Shown here: positions 9,052 through 18,659 of the stretch, piece by piece | Layout of the letters: every line of letters starts with the position of its first letter | Position numbering within the stretch: the first letter of the stretch is position 1 | Source: JAWXBG01 sp044375415 | GTDB lineage: Bacteria > Bacteroidota > Bacteroidia > Flavobacteriales_D > Sanyastnellaceae | Assembly (NCBI GenBank): GCA_044375415.1 | Contig: JBILMS010000028.1 | Location: forward strand, 1 to 41,733 | DNA length: 41,733 bases | Reading direction: 5' to 3' | Position numbers and translations under genes: made by a program | Notes under the pieces: generated by a model | What the model was told of the DNA's origin: nothing | Database searches by the model: none | The model's input: the letters and a program-made list of their open reading frames with translations, nothing else

Positions 9052-11565
9052 CTAAAAAGGATATCCTATTCCAAGATTGAAAGTTGCGTCAATCGCATTC
9101 GGTGTGGCACCCAGACGGGCAAGAAATAACTTGTATTGATCTTTGGGTTCCCACCACCACCGCTCACCTTTTACTTTCGAAGGGTCTTTAACCTGCACCC
9201 CTAAATCGAAACGAACTAAGAAAAATTCGAAGTCGAGACGAATACCGATACCGGTGCCAACCGCCACTTCACCTAACCAATCTTTTCTGCTGAAGTCACT
9301 TCCCGGACGAAGGGGGTCGGGCTTTTGAAGCCAAATATTTCCCATATCCAGAAACCAGGCACCATGAAACATTTGAGTCATTTTGAAACGGTATTCAAGG
9401 TTAACCTCTATTTTAATTTCACCAATGTTGTTGTAGGTTCGAATGGCTGTGGTATCGCGGAACGATCCGGGACCAAGAGTGCGCGCCTGCCATGCCCGGA
9501 TACTGTTTGATCCACCGGAGAAAAAACTCTTTTCAAAGGGGAGAGCGGAGAGATTTTTTCCGGGAAGCCCCCAACCCACATTAGCTCTACTCGCCAATGC
9601 ATTCGTTTCATTGATATTTCGGTAAAAACGAAAATCTACTTCAGCCTTCACGTATTGAGCAAATCGTATTCCTGCAAGTTCATAACTTCCGGCTTCATCC
9701 AAAGGAGCGCTTGAACTTTCATATATGCGACGAAGCAAATTTCCGGCACCTTCAACGTAAGCCCTCAAATACATGTATTTTGGCTGTTGTACGATGCGTT
9801 GTGTATTTAAAACCCAACCAAGTCGGGAAGCTGTGATAAAGTGGTCGCGATAGGAATTAGCAAGAAACTCATCATCTAAATCTACAATGAATTGCTCGAA
9901 AGCTTCTGATTTTTGAATTTTTATTATTGAGATTTCAGCCCAATCGATAAATACACGTGAACCATGTGCAGGGTTTTCAATCATACTGTTGCCATAAACA
10001 AGTCGCGAAAGCGTTCGCTGATAGTCGGGACGGCTTTGATAGTTTAAAGATGCACTAATGCTGGTTTGAGGGTCATTACTTCGTTTAAACCTATCCAATG
10101 AAAGAGGCAGAATGCGCGGAACTTTGAATATTACTTCCGGTCCAATTTCAAACGTATTCAATTTTACGTTTCGCGAAACTAGTTCGGCATAAGAACCGTC
10201 GACACCCGATTCGGTGAGACTTCGAGCGGCCTCGAAACCTAGGATATTTCGTATTTCTAATTTTTCAGCGCCTCTAAATAAATTACGATTGGTATATACA
10301 AGGTTGGCATAAACACCCAAAGCACCATCTCGATGGGTAAGTTTTGGATCCAGACTTAAGGTTTGTTTTCGCGAAGGTTGTAAGTATATATGTGTATCAA
10401 GTATATTGAACTCCGTACTATCATTTGCCTCTGTTGCTTCGAGTTGAATGTTTACACTTTGGAATACTTGAAGATGAGAGAATCGCTTATAGGTTTGGTC
10501 AACTTTTGATTTGCTATACGTATCGCCCCTATATAATGTCGTAGTGTAGTCCAAGACAATGGGTTTTAGAATCGGTTCTCCCGAACTTAAAACTTTCAGA
10601 CCTCGATATCGTAGCGTGTCTCTGGGAGTAAGCGTTTGATCAAAAGCACCTTGATTTGTATGAAGATATACATCGCCCAAAAAGTACTTTCTATGAGGAA
10701 TACCTGTGCTGTCAGAGGCATCGGCATTAGGATCATTGCGATTATTGATTCGCATGGTTAAGTTTACTTCTTGATTTCCGATGGTGCTATCGGCATCTAC
10801 AACAATGTAGTCTTTGCTAAAATCGAAATATCCTTCGTTGTTGAAGTACTCTGTTATAATGTCTCTTTCCCTATCTATCACATCAACATCAAAAAGCACA
10901 CAAGGTTGAATGGCACTTCGCTCAATTATCTGAGTAAGTTTCCGAGCCAACACAGGATCTTCTATTACATATCTGATTTCACTGATTCGGTATGGGTTCC
11001 CCGGTTTTGTGTGATAAAGGACTTTGCACCTTGAGCTATCCGCACTTAAAAATTTTATCTCCGGTTCTACTGCCACATTGAAGTACCCTTTTTTCTTTAA
11101 AAATACTTCGAGTTGTTTTTCAGATCGATCGACCAATGCACTGTCTAAAAAAACAGTAGGCTCTCCAACTGTGTAGGCCCAAAACATAAGCCAACTTTGA
11201 CATTCTTTGTCCGATTTGCCTTTTGATTTTCTCTTTGCATTCACTCCCACGCAGCGCTCTTTAGCACGTAATTCACTTTTAGCCAGACGCCTCTTATTTA
11301 CCAAATTGTAAATGCTATGATTGAGACGCATCCCGAGAATTTTCCGATTTGTCTTCGGTCTCAGAAGTGCGGTCATATCATCAGACTCAACCCTAAATTC
11401 ATCCGGTTCATCTTCTATGACAACTGTATGCTTTTTGAGGTAAACCTCATCCGGTGGAACTTTAAGTAATAGACCGCAAGAAGAAAAAATAAAGACAATT
11501 GTCAGCATTGTCATAACTGACAGAACTGATCTACGGGTATTTGTCAATATTTTAGCCACGTCCAT
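9052..11565 (-). CDS. tamL: TamL-type lipoprotein Omp85 outer-membrane assembly protein
   Basis: A BamA/TamA-family protein of about 837 aa. An upstream in-frame TTG at 11577 would add four residues; the ATG at 11565 is preferred. The N-terminus is a lipoprotein signal (IVFIFSSC, Cys30 in this numbering), which is the hallmark of TamL, the Bacteroidota version of TamA that is lipid-anchored. Several POTRA-like segments (to about residue 400) follow, then a D15/Omp85 barrel region ending in IGYPF with a terminal aromatic residue as expected for outer-membrane barrels. Its partner tamB lies 853 bp upstream (relative to its own transcription) on the same strand, separated by the oppositely oriented RNA methyltransferase gene. 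TamL/TamB inserts outer-membrane proteins or moves lipids between membranes in related systems. Confidence 0.88.
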   Translation of the reverse strand: MDVAKILTNTRRSVLSVMTMLTIVFIFSSCGLLLKVPPDEVYLKKHTVVIEDEPDEFRVESDDMTALLRPKTNRKILGMRLNHSIYNLVNKRRLAKSELRAKERCVGVNAKRKSKGKSDKECQSWLMFWAYTVGEPTVFLDSALVDRSEKQLEVFLKKKGYFNVAVEPEIKFLSADSSRCKVLYHTKPGNPYRISEIRYVIEDPVLARKLTQIIERSAIQPCVLFDVDVIDRERDIITEYFNNEGYFDFSKDYIVVDADSTIGNQEVNLTMRINNRNDPNADASDSTGIPHRKYFLGDVYLHTNQGAFDQTLTPRDTLRYRGLKVLSSGEPILKPIVLDYTTTLYRGDTYSKSKVDQTYKRFSHLQVFQSVNIQLEATEANDSTEFNILDTHIYLQPSRKQTLSLDPKLTHRDGALGVYANLVYTNRNLFRGAEKLEIRNILGFEAARSLTESGVDGSYAELVSRNVKLNTFEIGPEVIFKVPRILPLSLDRFKRSNDPQTSISASLNYQSRPDYQRTLSRLVYGNSMIENPAHGSRVFIDWAEISIIKIQKSEAFEQFIVDLDDEFLANSYRDHFITASRLGWVLNTQRIVQQPKYMYLRAYVEGAGNLLRRIYESSSAPLDEAGSYELAGIRFAQYVKAEVDFRFYRNINETNALASRANVGWGLPGKNLSALPFEKSFFSGGSNSIRAWQARTLGPGSFRDTTAIRTYNNIGEIKIEVNLEYRFKMTQMFHGAWFLDMGNIWLQKPDPLRPGSDFSRKDWLGEVAVGTGIGIRLDFEFFLVRFDLGVQVKDPSKVKGERWWWEPKDQYKLFLARLGATPNAIDATFNLGIGYPF

Positions 11566-11710
11566 TTGAGTATGCAATGTTATTCAAGACCTACCAATAT
11601 TCTCATGTCCTTCAGTGCTTTTAATAACAAGTTGACATCTGAAAACCGAACCAAGAAGATAAAATGCCGGGGAATCATTTCTTATTGGCCGTCGAATCAA
11701 ACGTAAAATC

Positions 11711-12424
11711 ATGCCAACCAAAGCCGAAATTAAAAATATAGCTTCCCTTCGTTTGAAGAAATCGCGGGACGAACAAAACCTGTTTGTAGTTGAAGGTGAG
11801 AAAATGGTTCGCGAAGCCATTCACGCAAAATGGGAGGTCGTTTCTCTTTGTGCCACCAAAGAATGGCAAACAGAAAATAAGCACGCTGAAGTAGTGTCGA
11901 TGGCAGACATGGAGCGAATGAGTTCATTGAGTTCACCTTCACCTTGTTTGGCGGTGTTAAAACAGCGAAAGGATGTGCTTCCGAATGACATGAAAGGGAA
12001 TTGGTTGCTGTTGGATGCGTTGGCAGACCCCGGTAATCTTGGAACAATCATCCGGACGGCAGAGTGGTTTGGACTGGAAGGTATTTATTGTGCAGGTGAT
12101 TGTGTTGAACTCTATAATCCCAAAGTAGTGCAAGCGACTATGGGAAGTATCTTCAGGCAAAAGATGGTTTATGGTTCGAAGGAAACTATTTTGTCTAAAG
12201 CCAAATCGGCCGGAATAAGAATCCTTGGCGCGTCTATGAATGGGGTTAATGCAAAGGATTTCGTTTTTGAGAAAACGGATATAATTGTTATCGGCAATGA
12301 AAGTCGAGGTATTTCCGAAGATTTTATGAGCGAAATAAAAGAGATTATTTCTATACAAGGGAAGGGTAGGGCGGAGTCTTTGAATGCCTCGGTAGCCGCA
12401 GGTATTATTATGTCTCTATTGTAA
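11711..12424 (+). CDS. SpoU/TrmH-family RNA 2'-O-ribose methyltransferase
   Basis: A 237-aa SPOUT-fold methyltransferase that uses S-adenosylmethionine to methylate rRNA or tRNA riboses. The N-terminal substrate-binding domain starts with LRLKKSRDEQNLFVVEGEK. All three SpoU motifs are present: motif 1 DPGNLGTIIRTA (Asn109, Arg115), motif 2 GNESRGIS (195-202, Glu197), and motif 3 SLNASVA (223-229). Length and domain order match RlmB/TrmH-like enzymes; the exact target cannot be read from sequence. The gene is divergent from tamL (145 bp between the chosen starts) and convergent with tamB, with only six bases between the two stop codons. I recall this methyltransferase next to the TamL-type gene in other Flavobacteria, so the arrangement is probably conserved. 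Confidence 0.93.
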   Translation: MPTKAEIKNIASLRLKKSRDEQNLFVVEGEKMVREAIHAKWEVVSLCATKEWQTENKHAEVVSMADMERMSSLSSPSPCLAVLKQRKDVLPNDMKGNWLLLDALADPGNLGTIIRTAEWFGLEGIYCAGDCVELYNPKVVQATMGSIFRQKMVYGSKETILSKAKSAGIRILGASMNGVNAKDFVFEKTDIIVIGNESRGISEDFMSEIKEIISIQGKGRAESLNASVAAGIIMSLL

Positions 12425-12430
12425 AAGTTC

Positions 12431-15400
12431 TTACAAGGCCCCCTGAAAACAATTGACTCGATCTTTTTGCTTTTTCAAAAGATTTCGGAATTCACATGCA
12501 AGCTGATCCCAATTGTCAAATTCTTCTTGTAATACCAACCCGACCCCTTGCACATACGGCGATTGCTGTGTACTCGCTAAACGATAATCATTACTCTCGC
12601 TATAAACTACCAAGCGAAGTTTTCCTTCAGGAGTAAGTTTATACTCCAACCGGATGTCTCCAATAAGGTTAGAGGGGTTCTGCGAAGCACTTGTTCCCGA
12701 CGATACACCGAAGTTGCCCATCACAATTAATTTGTTGTTGAATAATTGTGTGCCAATGATAACCTCCAGCTCTTGGTTTGAAATCTCACTACCGGGACGA
12801 TAGTTAACCCCTAAATTGAAATCGTCGCTCAATTGACTCAGCCAGTTTGAAAGCTGAGATGAAATAAATTCACTTGTGTTTTCTAATGCGGCATTAGAAC
12901 TAGCTTGTGTTTTTGTAATGTTCGGAGGGGCGAGGAATCTGCGCATTACCAGAAGCGCAAAAGCCTGTCTGTTTTTCTCATTTTCTGTTGAAATAACACT
13001 GGCTATTCGGCTTTTTGTAACTTCATCGGAAGAAGGAAGTTCGATGTCAAAGTCGATCGTTGGATTGAATAATTTGCCATGTAGTCCCATGATCAAATTA
13101 ACAGGAACCCTTTGTCCACTGGCAGCAGATTCGGGGATTACATCAGCTAAAGATGCATTGACTCTGTATATTGTTTCTAAATCCAAATCGGCTTCGAATG
13201 GGTCGCCATACCAAGAAATAGTTCCGCCCGGCCTTAGATCAAAGTCTTTGCTGAAGAGATTTTTAAGCGTAAAAAGATAGTTTCCTTCCAAAACTTCTAC
13301 CGTTCCAAACATTCGAAATGAAGAGAGATTACTAATGTCCATCATAATATTTCCTTTACCTCTTCCGGTAATCACATCGCCGATGGCTTCATCGAATATG
13401 ATTTGAAATTCTGCATCGGGAGTAATTTCAAGTTCAAAACGCATCTTAATACCGCTTAAGTCAATTTCTTCATCAACTACAGGTTGATCTACATCTACGA
13501 ATCGAATGAAATTCTCGAATGTCAATTCACCTGTTTCGCCCATAGGCATTGCCAATCGAGTGCCTCGAGCACTTTTTAAGTTGATGTCAAATTCGAGTTG
13601 TTCAGCTAAACCAAAGATCGAAACACGGCCTGTAGTATACGCCTTTCCGTAGTACAGTGGATTCATGAACACATTTGTATTCATGGCTAATAAAGGTCTT
13701 TCCATGTCGATGTTCACGTCGAAGTTCCACTCCGCAAAATTTTCGTGAATAATTGTACCCGTTAGCAGTCCCACATTTCCCTCTTGATCTTTGATGTCAA
13801 TCGCATCAAAAGTGATCATATCCGGATATAAACCACAGGGCTCCATGATTTGATATTTGGTGTTCAAATATTTTATGTACACCCCGGCATCTTTCGGTAA
13901 AATAAGTCCTTCCAACTGTGGTGCATCCGGCTTTCCGGTAACCGATATAGAACCATTCGCATATCCACTGAGAGATAATACCTCGTCCGAAAGGAACTCA
14001 TTTAAAAAGGCCAATTCGAAATCATTCAATTTGGCTAAAAGATTCAGAGGACTTGTTTCATTTTTAGGTTCATAGTATCCGGCAAAAAGTAATGGTGATA
14101 TATCACCTTTCTGTATTTCACCATCCACATTGAGCTGCTGTTTCAAGTTGTCCCACGTACTTTCCAAACAAACGTCGCCGACTTTATAATCGTTGATCGC
14201 AAAATCGGAAAGAACAAGGTCACTTGTGAAAATCACATGTTTGTATACGTCCCGTATGGAGGCCATACCTGTGAGTTCACCATACAACTTGGTATCACCT
14301 CCCGGGATAAAAGCATTTACAGAACTGACATCCAGCGCCACCATTTCCAAGTCTAACCGAGTCGAGGGATTATCTGATATCCCGCCATTTATGCGAATAA
14401 TTTGAGCTTCATTTGACATACGGAATCCCCGAATATCTACATAATTGCTGTCGAGGGCTATGTTGGCTCCCTTTTGAAAAGTCCAGCGGTCATCGAATAC
14501 CCGCATCGAACTCTCATTCATCAAAAAATTAACATTGGTACTGGAATGCACGGTTAGCATGCCGTTGATGTCGCCACTGTGAACCGTAGTACTGTCATTT
14601 CCCCACGAAATAGCCGTAAATACTGTATCTCTATCTGTTCGTGCATCGATAAATAATTCGTCAAATTCCAAGTGATTTGCCAACAGAAGTTTATCAGTTG
14701 ACATCGTAATAAACATAGAATTTTCTTCGGGACTTGTATCAAAGGTTACGCCGTACAAATGATTGGAACCATAACTAATGCTATCCGAAGTAAGAATTCC
14801 CTCGAAAAAGGAAGCGTTCTCATCGACTGTAAAATCTATGCGAGTGCCGGGTGCAATTTTTAATTCGGGTATAAAAATTTCCGAGATTTCACTGAAATCT
14901 TTTATGATTAAGTTTATGCTAAAATCTTGTGCGCTGTGTTTAGCAATTGGAGGACGGAAACTAGGAACAACATTGGAAAGGATGCTTAAAAATGTGTGTT
15001 CGATGCCTTCCAAATCATATTTACCGATGAGCTCTCCATCTGCAACTTTCGAGGTTAACGTAATCTTGGGTATTCCGCTTCTATCGGCGTTCAAGTGAAG
15101 TTCGCCGATGAAGTAGTCGCTGTCTTCTGTACAAAAAACCAAATCCTCGCAGTAAATATCTCCTGAGAAGTTTTTGATATCAAAATACTCACTGGAAAGA
15201 CTAATGGTTCCACTAACACTGCTGTAATTTTTATCGGTTAGAAGACCAATCTCTTTAAGGTCTACATGAGCAATATCTGCAACGAAATCGAGCGATGGCT
15301 TTTTGCCCGTAAAGTCAAGTTTTCCATTGAAATCCATTATTACATTCGGGTCGGTAATAGAAACATTTCCTTCGAAAAAGTTCTTACTTAAGTGACCGTC

Positions 15401-16858
15401 GGCTACAATGTTTGTGCAGTTATACCCATCGTAACGTATACTCTGAACTTCACCGGTGATCTTTGCATCGGCTCTTTCGAGACTAAATCCTTGTCCTGCG
15501 ATAGATAAGTTGGAGTTGAGTACCCCCAACTTAGATCCGGGATAAAATTTTCCGAGGTTAAAGGACTTTGACCCGATATTACCACTATACACGTAGTCAT
15601 TGATGCTTGTATCTTTTCGGAGTGCCAAGTCGCTTGTGATTGTTCCAATATCGGTTGTAAATTGACCATAGGACACAAAGTCGTTCAAGAAGCCGGTGAA
15701 TTTCCCTTTGAAATGTATTTGTCCAAGTGCCGAGAGATTCTCCGGTAAGATCAACTTTTCACCGCCGGTAAAAGGAGGTATAGGCAGTCGCTCGAGCTCC
15801 GTTTTATTACTAGTTAAATCCTTTACGTCAAGATCAATAAATGTTTGATCCATGTTAGGCAAACCATCCATAGAGAAGTTACCCATGAAATAAGAACTTC
15901 GATCGAATTTGATCTCGATGTTTTTACCTCTCAACTTGGATACTTTTCCGCGGATATTACCACTAATAAAAATCTCCTTTTCAATTCCCTCTAAGTCATG
16001 GCTGAACCAGGCAATATCAGCCAATTGAATTTTTGAGCGTTTTAGATTATGGTCCATTTTAACCTTTTGCTCAAAGTCGTTCAGGTCGTCAATGGATTCA
16101 TATTTAAATGCCAAATCCCCTCTTAGGTATGACCTTCCGGTTTCAATGGACGCATTTTTTAAAAAAATACCTGTTGGCTTAGCATGTAAGTCGGCGCTTA
16201 ATGCTCGAAGGTCCATGCCTTTTCTTTCAACCATCGAAAGATGTTCAATGCGAGCATCTAGGCTATCCCCTTGAAATGCAAAATTCTTCAGGTTTAGATT
16301 AATGCCCGACATCTTCAAATGATTCCAGTCGGTCGAGAGCAAGGTGTCTTGTTGCCGCAACATATTGTCAAACAAAAATGTGCCATCAACCAAAATGATT
16401 TCGCGGATTTTAAAAGTGGTACCAGACGTGTCTTCGGGGGTTGAAAGACTATTTATGTATTTCGATAAAACGGAGATATTTAATAGGGAATCGGAATGTA
16501 GTCGAGCTAATCGAAAATAAGGGGAATAAAGACTGGCCCCGTCTATAGTGAGCAATCCGGAGGTGCGATCGAGATGATATTTATTGAGACGTAACTCGGG
16601 AATGAACGCCAATGTGTCGGCTTCTATATCTTCGATGTACAAATTTTTAAGTACTAATCGAGACCACAGGTCGATTTCTACACCTCCAACTTCAACTCGT
16701 GTTCCCATTTCTTCGCTCAGGTAAGAAGCAATTTTTTGAGAAAGCCAGGTCTGAACTACCGCTGTGCGTATGGCAAAAAATGTCCCGGTCATCAGAAGTA
16801 TGATGATTATCAATAGGTTTCTTAATATTTTAAGTAGTCGCCTCAAGGGTTGTAACAA
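12431..16858 (-). CDS. tamB: Translocation and assembly module protein TamB (DUF490)
   Basis: A 1475-aa inner-membrane-anchored, periplasm-spanning AsmA/TamB-family protein. One N-terminal transmembrane helix (about residues 12-30) is followed by a very long beta-rich region with no enzyme motifs, then the conserved C-terminal TamB/DUF490 domain (about 1080-1440, with GRGKGNIMMDI, LEGNYLFTLKN and NIT..ASSNAALE stretches). TamB-like proteins form a hydrophobic groove bridging inner and outer membrane and work with TamA/TamL; they are also implicated in phospholipid transport. No ATG precedes the membrane helix in frame (a stop lies at 16886-16888), so translation most likely begins at TTG 16858 or the TTG four codons later. 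Its 3' end lies six bases from that of the methyltransferase gene, with no room for a separate terminator. Confidence 0.92.
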   Translation of the reverse strand: MLQPLRRLLKILRNLLIIIILLMTGTFFAIRTAVVQTWLSQKIASYLSEEMGTRVEVGGVEIDLWSRLVLKNLYIEDIEADTLAFIPELRLNKYHLDRTSGLLTIDGASLYSPYFRLARLHSDSLLNISVLSKYINSLSTPEDTSGTTFKIREIILVDGTFLFDNMLRQQDTLLSTDWNHLKMSGINLNLKNFAFQGDSLDARIEHLSMVERKGMDLRALSADLHAKPTGIFLKNASIETGRSYLRGDLAFKYESIDDLNDFEQKVKMDHNLKRSKIQLADIAWFSHDLEGIEKEIFISGNIRGKVSKLRGKNIEIKFDRSSYFMGNFSMDGLPNMDQTFIDLDVKDLTSNKTELERLPIPPFTGGEKLILPENLSALGQIHFKGKFTGFLNDFVSYGQFTTDIGTITSDLALRKDTSINDYVYSGNIGSKSFNLGKFYPGSKLGVLNSNLSIAGQGFSLERADAKITGEVQSIRYDGYNCTNIVADGHLSKNFFEGNVSITDPNVIMDFNGKLDFTGKKPSLDFVADIAHVDLKEIGLLTDKNYSSVSGTISLSSEYFDIKNFSGDIYCEDLVFCTEDSDYFIGELHLNADRSGIPKITLTSKVADGELIGKYDLEGIEHTFLSILSNVVPSFRPPIAKHSAQDFSINLIIKDFSEISEIFIPELKIAPGTRIDFTVDENASFFEGILTSDSISYGSNHLYGVTFDTSPEENSMFITMSTDKLLLANHLEFDELFIDARTDRDTVFTAISWGNDSTTVHSGDINGMLTVHSSTNVNFLMNESSMRVFDDRWTFQKGANIALDSNYVDIRGFRMSNEAQIIRINGGISDNPSTRLDLEMVALDVSSVNAFIPGGDTKLYGELTGMASIRDVYKHVIFTSDLVLSDFAINDYKVGDVCLESTWDNLKQQLNVDGEIQKGDISPLLFAGYYEPKNETSPLNLLAKLNDFELAFLNEFLSDEVLSLSGYANGSISVTGKPDAPQLEGLILPKDAGVYIKYLNTKYQIMEPCGLYPDMITFDAIDIKDQEGNVGLLTGTIIHENFAEWNFDVNIDMERPLLAMNTNVFMNPLYYGKAYTTGRVSIFGLAEQLEFDINLKSARGTRLAMPMGETGELTFENFIRFVDVDQPVVDEEIDLSGIKMRFELEITPDAEFQIIFDEAIGDVITGRGKGNIMMDISNLSSFRMFGTVEVLEGNYLFTLKNLFSKDFDLRPGGTISWYGDPFEADLDLETIYRVNASLADVIPESAASGQRVPVNLIMGLHGKLFNPTIDFDIELPSSDEVTKSRIASVISTENEKNRQAFALLVMRRFLAPPNITKTQASSNAALENTSEFISSQLSNWLSQLSDDFNLGVNYRPGSEISNQELEVIIGTQLFNNKLIVMGNFGVSSGTSASQNPSNLIGDIRLEYKLTPEGKLRLVVYSESNDYRLASTQQSPYVQGVGLVLQEEFDNWDQLACEFRNLLKKQKDRVNCFQGAL

Positions 16859-17034
16859 ATAGCCGGAACTGTGGCAAGTTATTGCTTAAATGATGCCAGT
16901 TTTTTCTAGAAGAGTCTTGGCTTCAACAAATGTTTGTCAGCAGAGACGTTTATATTCTATACGGGTTTTATGAACGATGTATTTTAAAGTATAAAATGAA
17001 CAGAGAATGATTGATTTTATTGATGTTTCAGAAT

Positions 17035-17069
17035 AAAAAAAAGGGTTCCGACAAATCGAAACCCTTTTT
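17035..17069. terminator. Bidirectional-looking intrinsic terminator
   Basis: A-tract, stem AGGGTT with an inner CGA/TCG pairing, then AACCCTTTTT. It sits 44 bp past the DUF3276 stop and reads as hairpin plus T-run on the minus strand. Confidence 0.8.
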
Positions 17070-17112
17070 CCCAAAGTTGGGTATTGGTTTTGGTTAAACC
17101 CGGGGACGGGAA

Positions 17113-17457
17113 TTATTCGTCACCCAGTCTTTCGAAGCTAACTTCCTCTGTGCCGTCTTCATTAGGTCTGCGCTCACTTTCAGCACTTCTGTATTCGCCG
17201 CTATTTTGCAATTCTTTTATTTTATCCATTGTGTCGGACATTCCTTCTAAAAACTTCTCAAAATCTTCTTTGTACAGATAGATTTTGTGCTTTTCAAAAC
17301 TGAATTGACCTTCGCCTTCAATCTGCCGCTTACTCTCTGTGATGGTCATAAACAAATCTTTTCCTCTAGTCACTTTTACATCAAAAAAATACGTCCGTTT
17401 TCCGGCCCGTACACTTTTTGAGTAAATATCCTCTCGGTAATATGCACCCTCACTCAT
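17113..17457 (-). CDS. DUF3276 family PUR-like nucleic-acid-binding protein
   Basis: A small, charged 114-aa protein with no signal peptide or membrane segment. The motif series YYREDIYSKSVRAGKRTYFFD, VTRGKDLFMTITESK (with a basic loop) and FSFEKHKIYLYKEDFEKF is typical of DUF3276, a Bacteroidota family related to the PUR domain (PurA/BpuR) that binds single-stranded DNA or RNA. Residues 85-114 are a polar, probably disordered tail. It stands alone between two terminators, so it is most likely monocistronic. The family call is firm; the nucleic-acid role is by homology to PUR proteins. Confidence 0.88.
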   Translation of the reverse strand: MSEGAYYREDIYSKSVRAGKRTYFFDVKVTRGKDLFMTITESKRQIEGEGQFSFEKHKIYLYKEDFEKFLEGMSDTMDKIKELQNSGEYRSAESERRPNEDGTEEVSFERLGDE

Positions 17458-17599
17458 GGTTTCGAAATTGGTTCTTATTAAGGAATGTCGAAGCCAAATG
17501 TAAAAAATCCTACGATTGTTTTAATCTTATTTAGAAAAAAGTATCACAGAATCATAAAGTTTTTCTCCGAAATACCGGATAAGCTTCTCCCAAAACGAC

Positions 17600-17624
17600 A
17601 AAAACCCCGAAATACTCGGGGTTT
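17600..17624 (-). terminator. Intrinsic terminator of the 273-aa lipoprotein gene
   Basis: Stem ACCCCGA/TCGGGGT with a 5-nt loop, followed on the minus strand by a run of Ts, 21 bp beyond the stop codon. Confidence 0.85.
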
Positions 17625-17644
17625 ATTGTTTCAAATTCAGTGTA

Positions 17645-18466
17645 TTATGGGTTTAAGTCAATAGTTATCGTATTTCCATTCGGACCGGTTACACTTGCCT
17701 CATCGTCGCACGTCCCATTGCCATAATTAACAATAAAAGTGCCGGCAGGAGCCATAACAGAAACCACTCCTTGGGTGATGTAGTCGCAAGTATGGTAATG
17801 GTATAAGGGAGAAGTGATAGTTCGTGAAACCACAGTACCGTCTGCCCGTGTATTGGTTCCTGCGCCTGTCACTTTCCAATCGTTATCCGCACATTCCGGC
17901 GTATCAAAACCTGCGAGCCAGGTTATTTCCGAGTTAAAATTCCGGTGAAAGACCCCGTTGTCGTATGTGAAAAATACGTCCACAGCCCTCAGGTAAACCG
18001 GTTGTCCTTCTCCATTCACTCCCATATTGGTTGTTATGCGGCTTCCTTCAATCTCAATTCCATTGATGCTGTAGTTATCGAAAGTTACGGTTCGTATAGA
18101 ACCCGTCTCTTCAAATGGTGCGGTAAGGTGAACATACATGATTCCACTTCTAGTGTTTCCTCCCGGGCCGGTGCAACCATCACCAAAATCGATTGTGATC
18201 AATTTCGGGAATTCGGCATTGTCCTCCGAAATTACAGTGCAATCGGAGAAATAACCCAACCAACCACAGAGGTTTCCGCTACCTCCCAGCATATTTTTCT
18301 GACTTACCGCATCTTCATCCGAAGATACATTTTTCTCGACGAATGAGTTTACAGATTCATTGCGGGTTTCAACGGTGTCAATGAGTTTTTCCGGTTCATC
18401 TTTCCTACACGAACTAAGCAGAGTCATTAAGGCCGCAATGGTTAAAATGATTTTAGACTTTTTCAT
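17645..18466 (-). CDS. Lipoprotein of unknown function
   Basis: A 273-aa exported protein with a clear lipoprotein signal: MKKSKIILTIAALMTLLSSC, with Cys20 as the lipidated residue. The mature part starts with a charged linker (to about residue 60), followed by a beta-rich region with conserved-looking Asp/Gly motifs (TIDFGDGCTGPGG, ITSPLYHYHTCDYITQGV) and several Cys residues that could form disulfides. It ends TIDLNP. I recognise the general pattern of Bacteroidota hypothetical lipoproteins but no named domain. It has its own terminator and is 193 bp from the next gene upstream, so it is probably monocistronic. Confidence 0.85.
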   Translation of the reverse strand: MKKSKIILTIAALMTLLSSCRKDEPEKLIDTVETRNESVNSFVEKNVSSDEDAVSQKNMLGGSGNLCGWLGYFSDCTVISEDNAEFPKLITIDFGDGCTGPGGNTRSGIMYVHLTAPFEETGSIRTVTFDNYSINGIEIEGSRITTNMGVNGEGQPVYLRAVDVFFTYDNGVFHRNFNSEITWLAGFDTPECADNDWKVTGAGTNTRADGTVVSRTITSPLYHYHTCDYITQGVVSVMAPAGTFIVNYGNGTCDDEASVTGPNGNTITIDLNP

Positions 18467-18601
18467 GATTTTAGGTGAGTTTGTTTTTTTATACGATTTG
18501 AATCTTGGATAGATTCGGATTCATTTGGTTTAATGTGGAAGAACATTTTTTTTCTAAAATCATCTTTTTTGCTACGAACGGAATGAGCTTTCGAAAAAAA
18601 A

Positions 18602-18629
18602 AGCCGTCCACAATCTGGTTGGGACGGCC
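18602..18629 (-). terminator. Strong intrinsic terminator of the C25 protease operon
   Basis: Stem GCCGTCC/GGACGGC, followed on the minus strand by eight or nine Ts; located 31 bp past the C25 protease stop. Confidence 0.88.
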
Positions 18630-18659
18630 TTTTCAGTGAAAATTTTATTTACTTACTTA

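Noticed and set aside
11625..11670. Sigma70-type promoter (TTGACA ... TAAAAT) for the RNA methyltransferase gene
   Set aside because: The spacing is about 22 bp, too long, and Bacteroidota use a different consensus; not supported.
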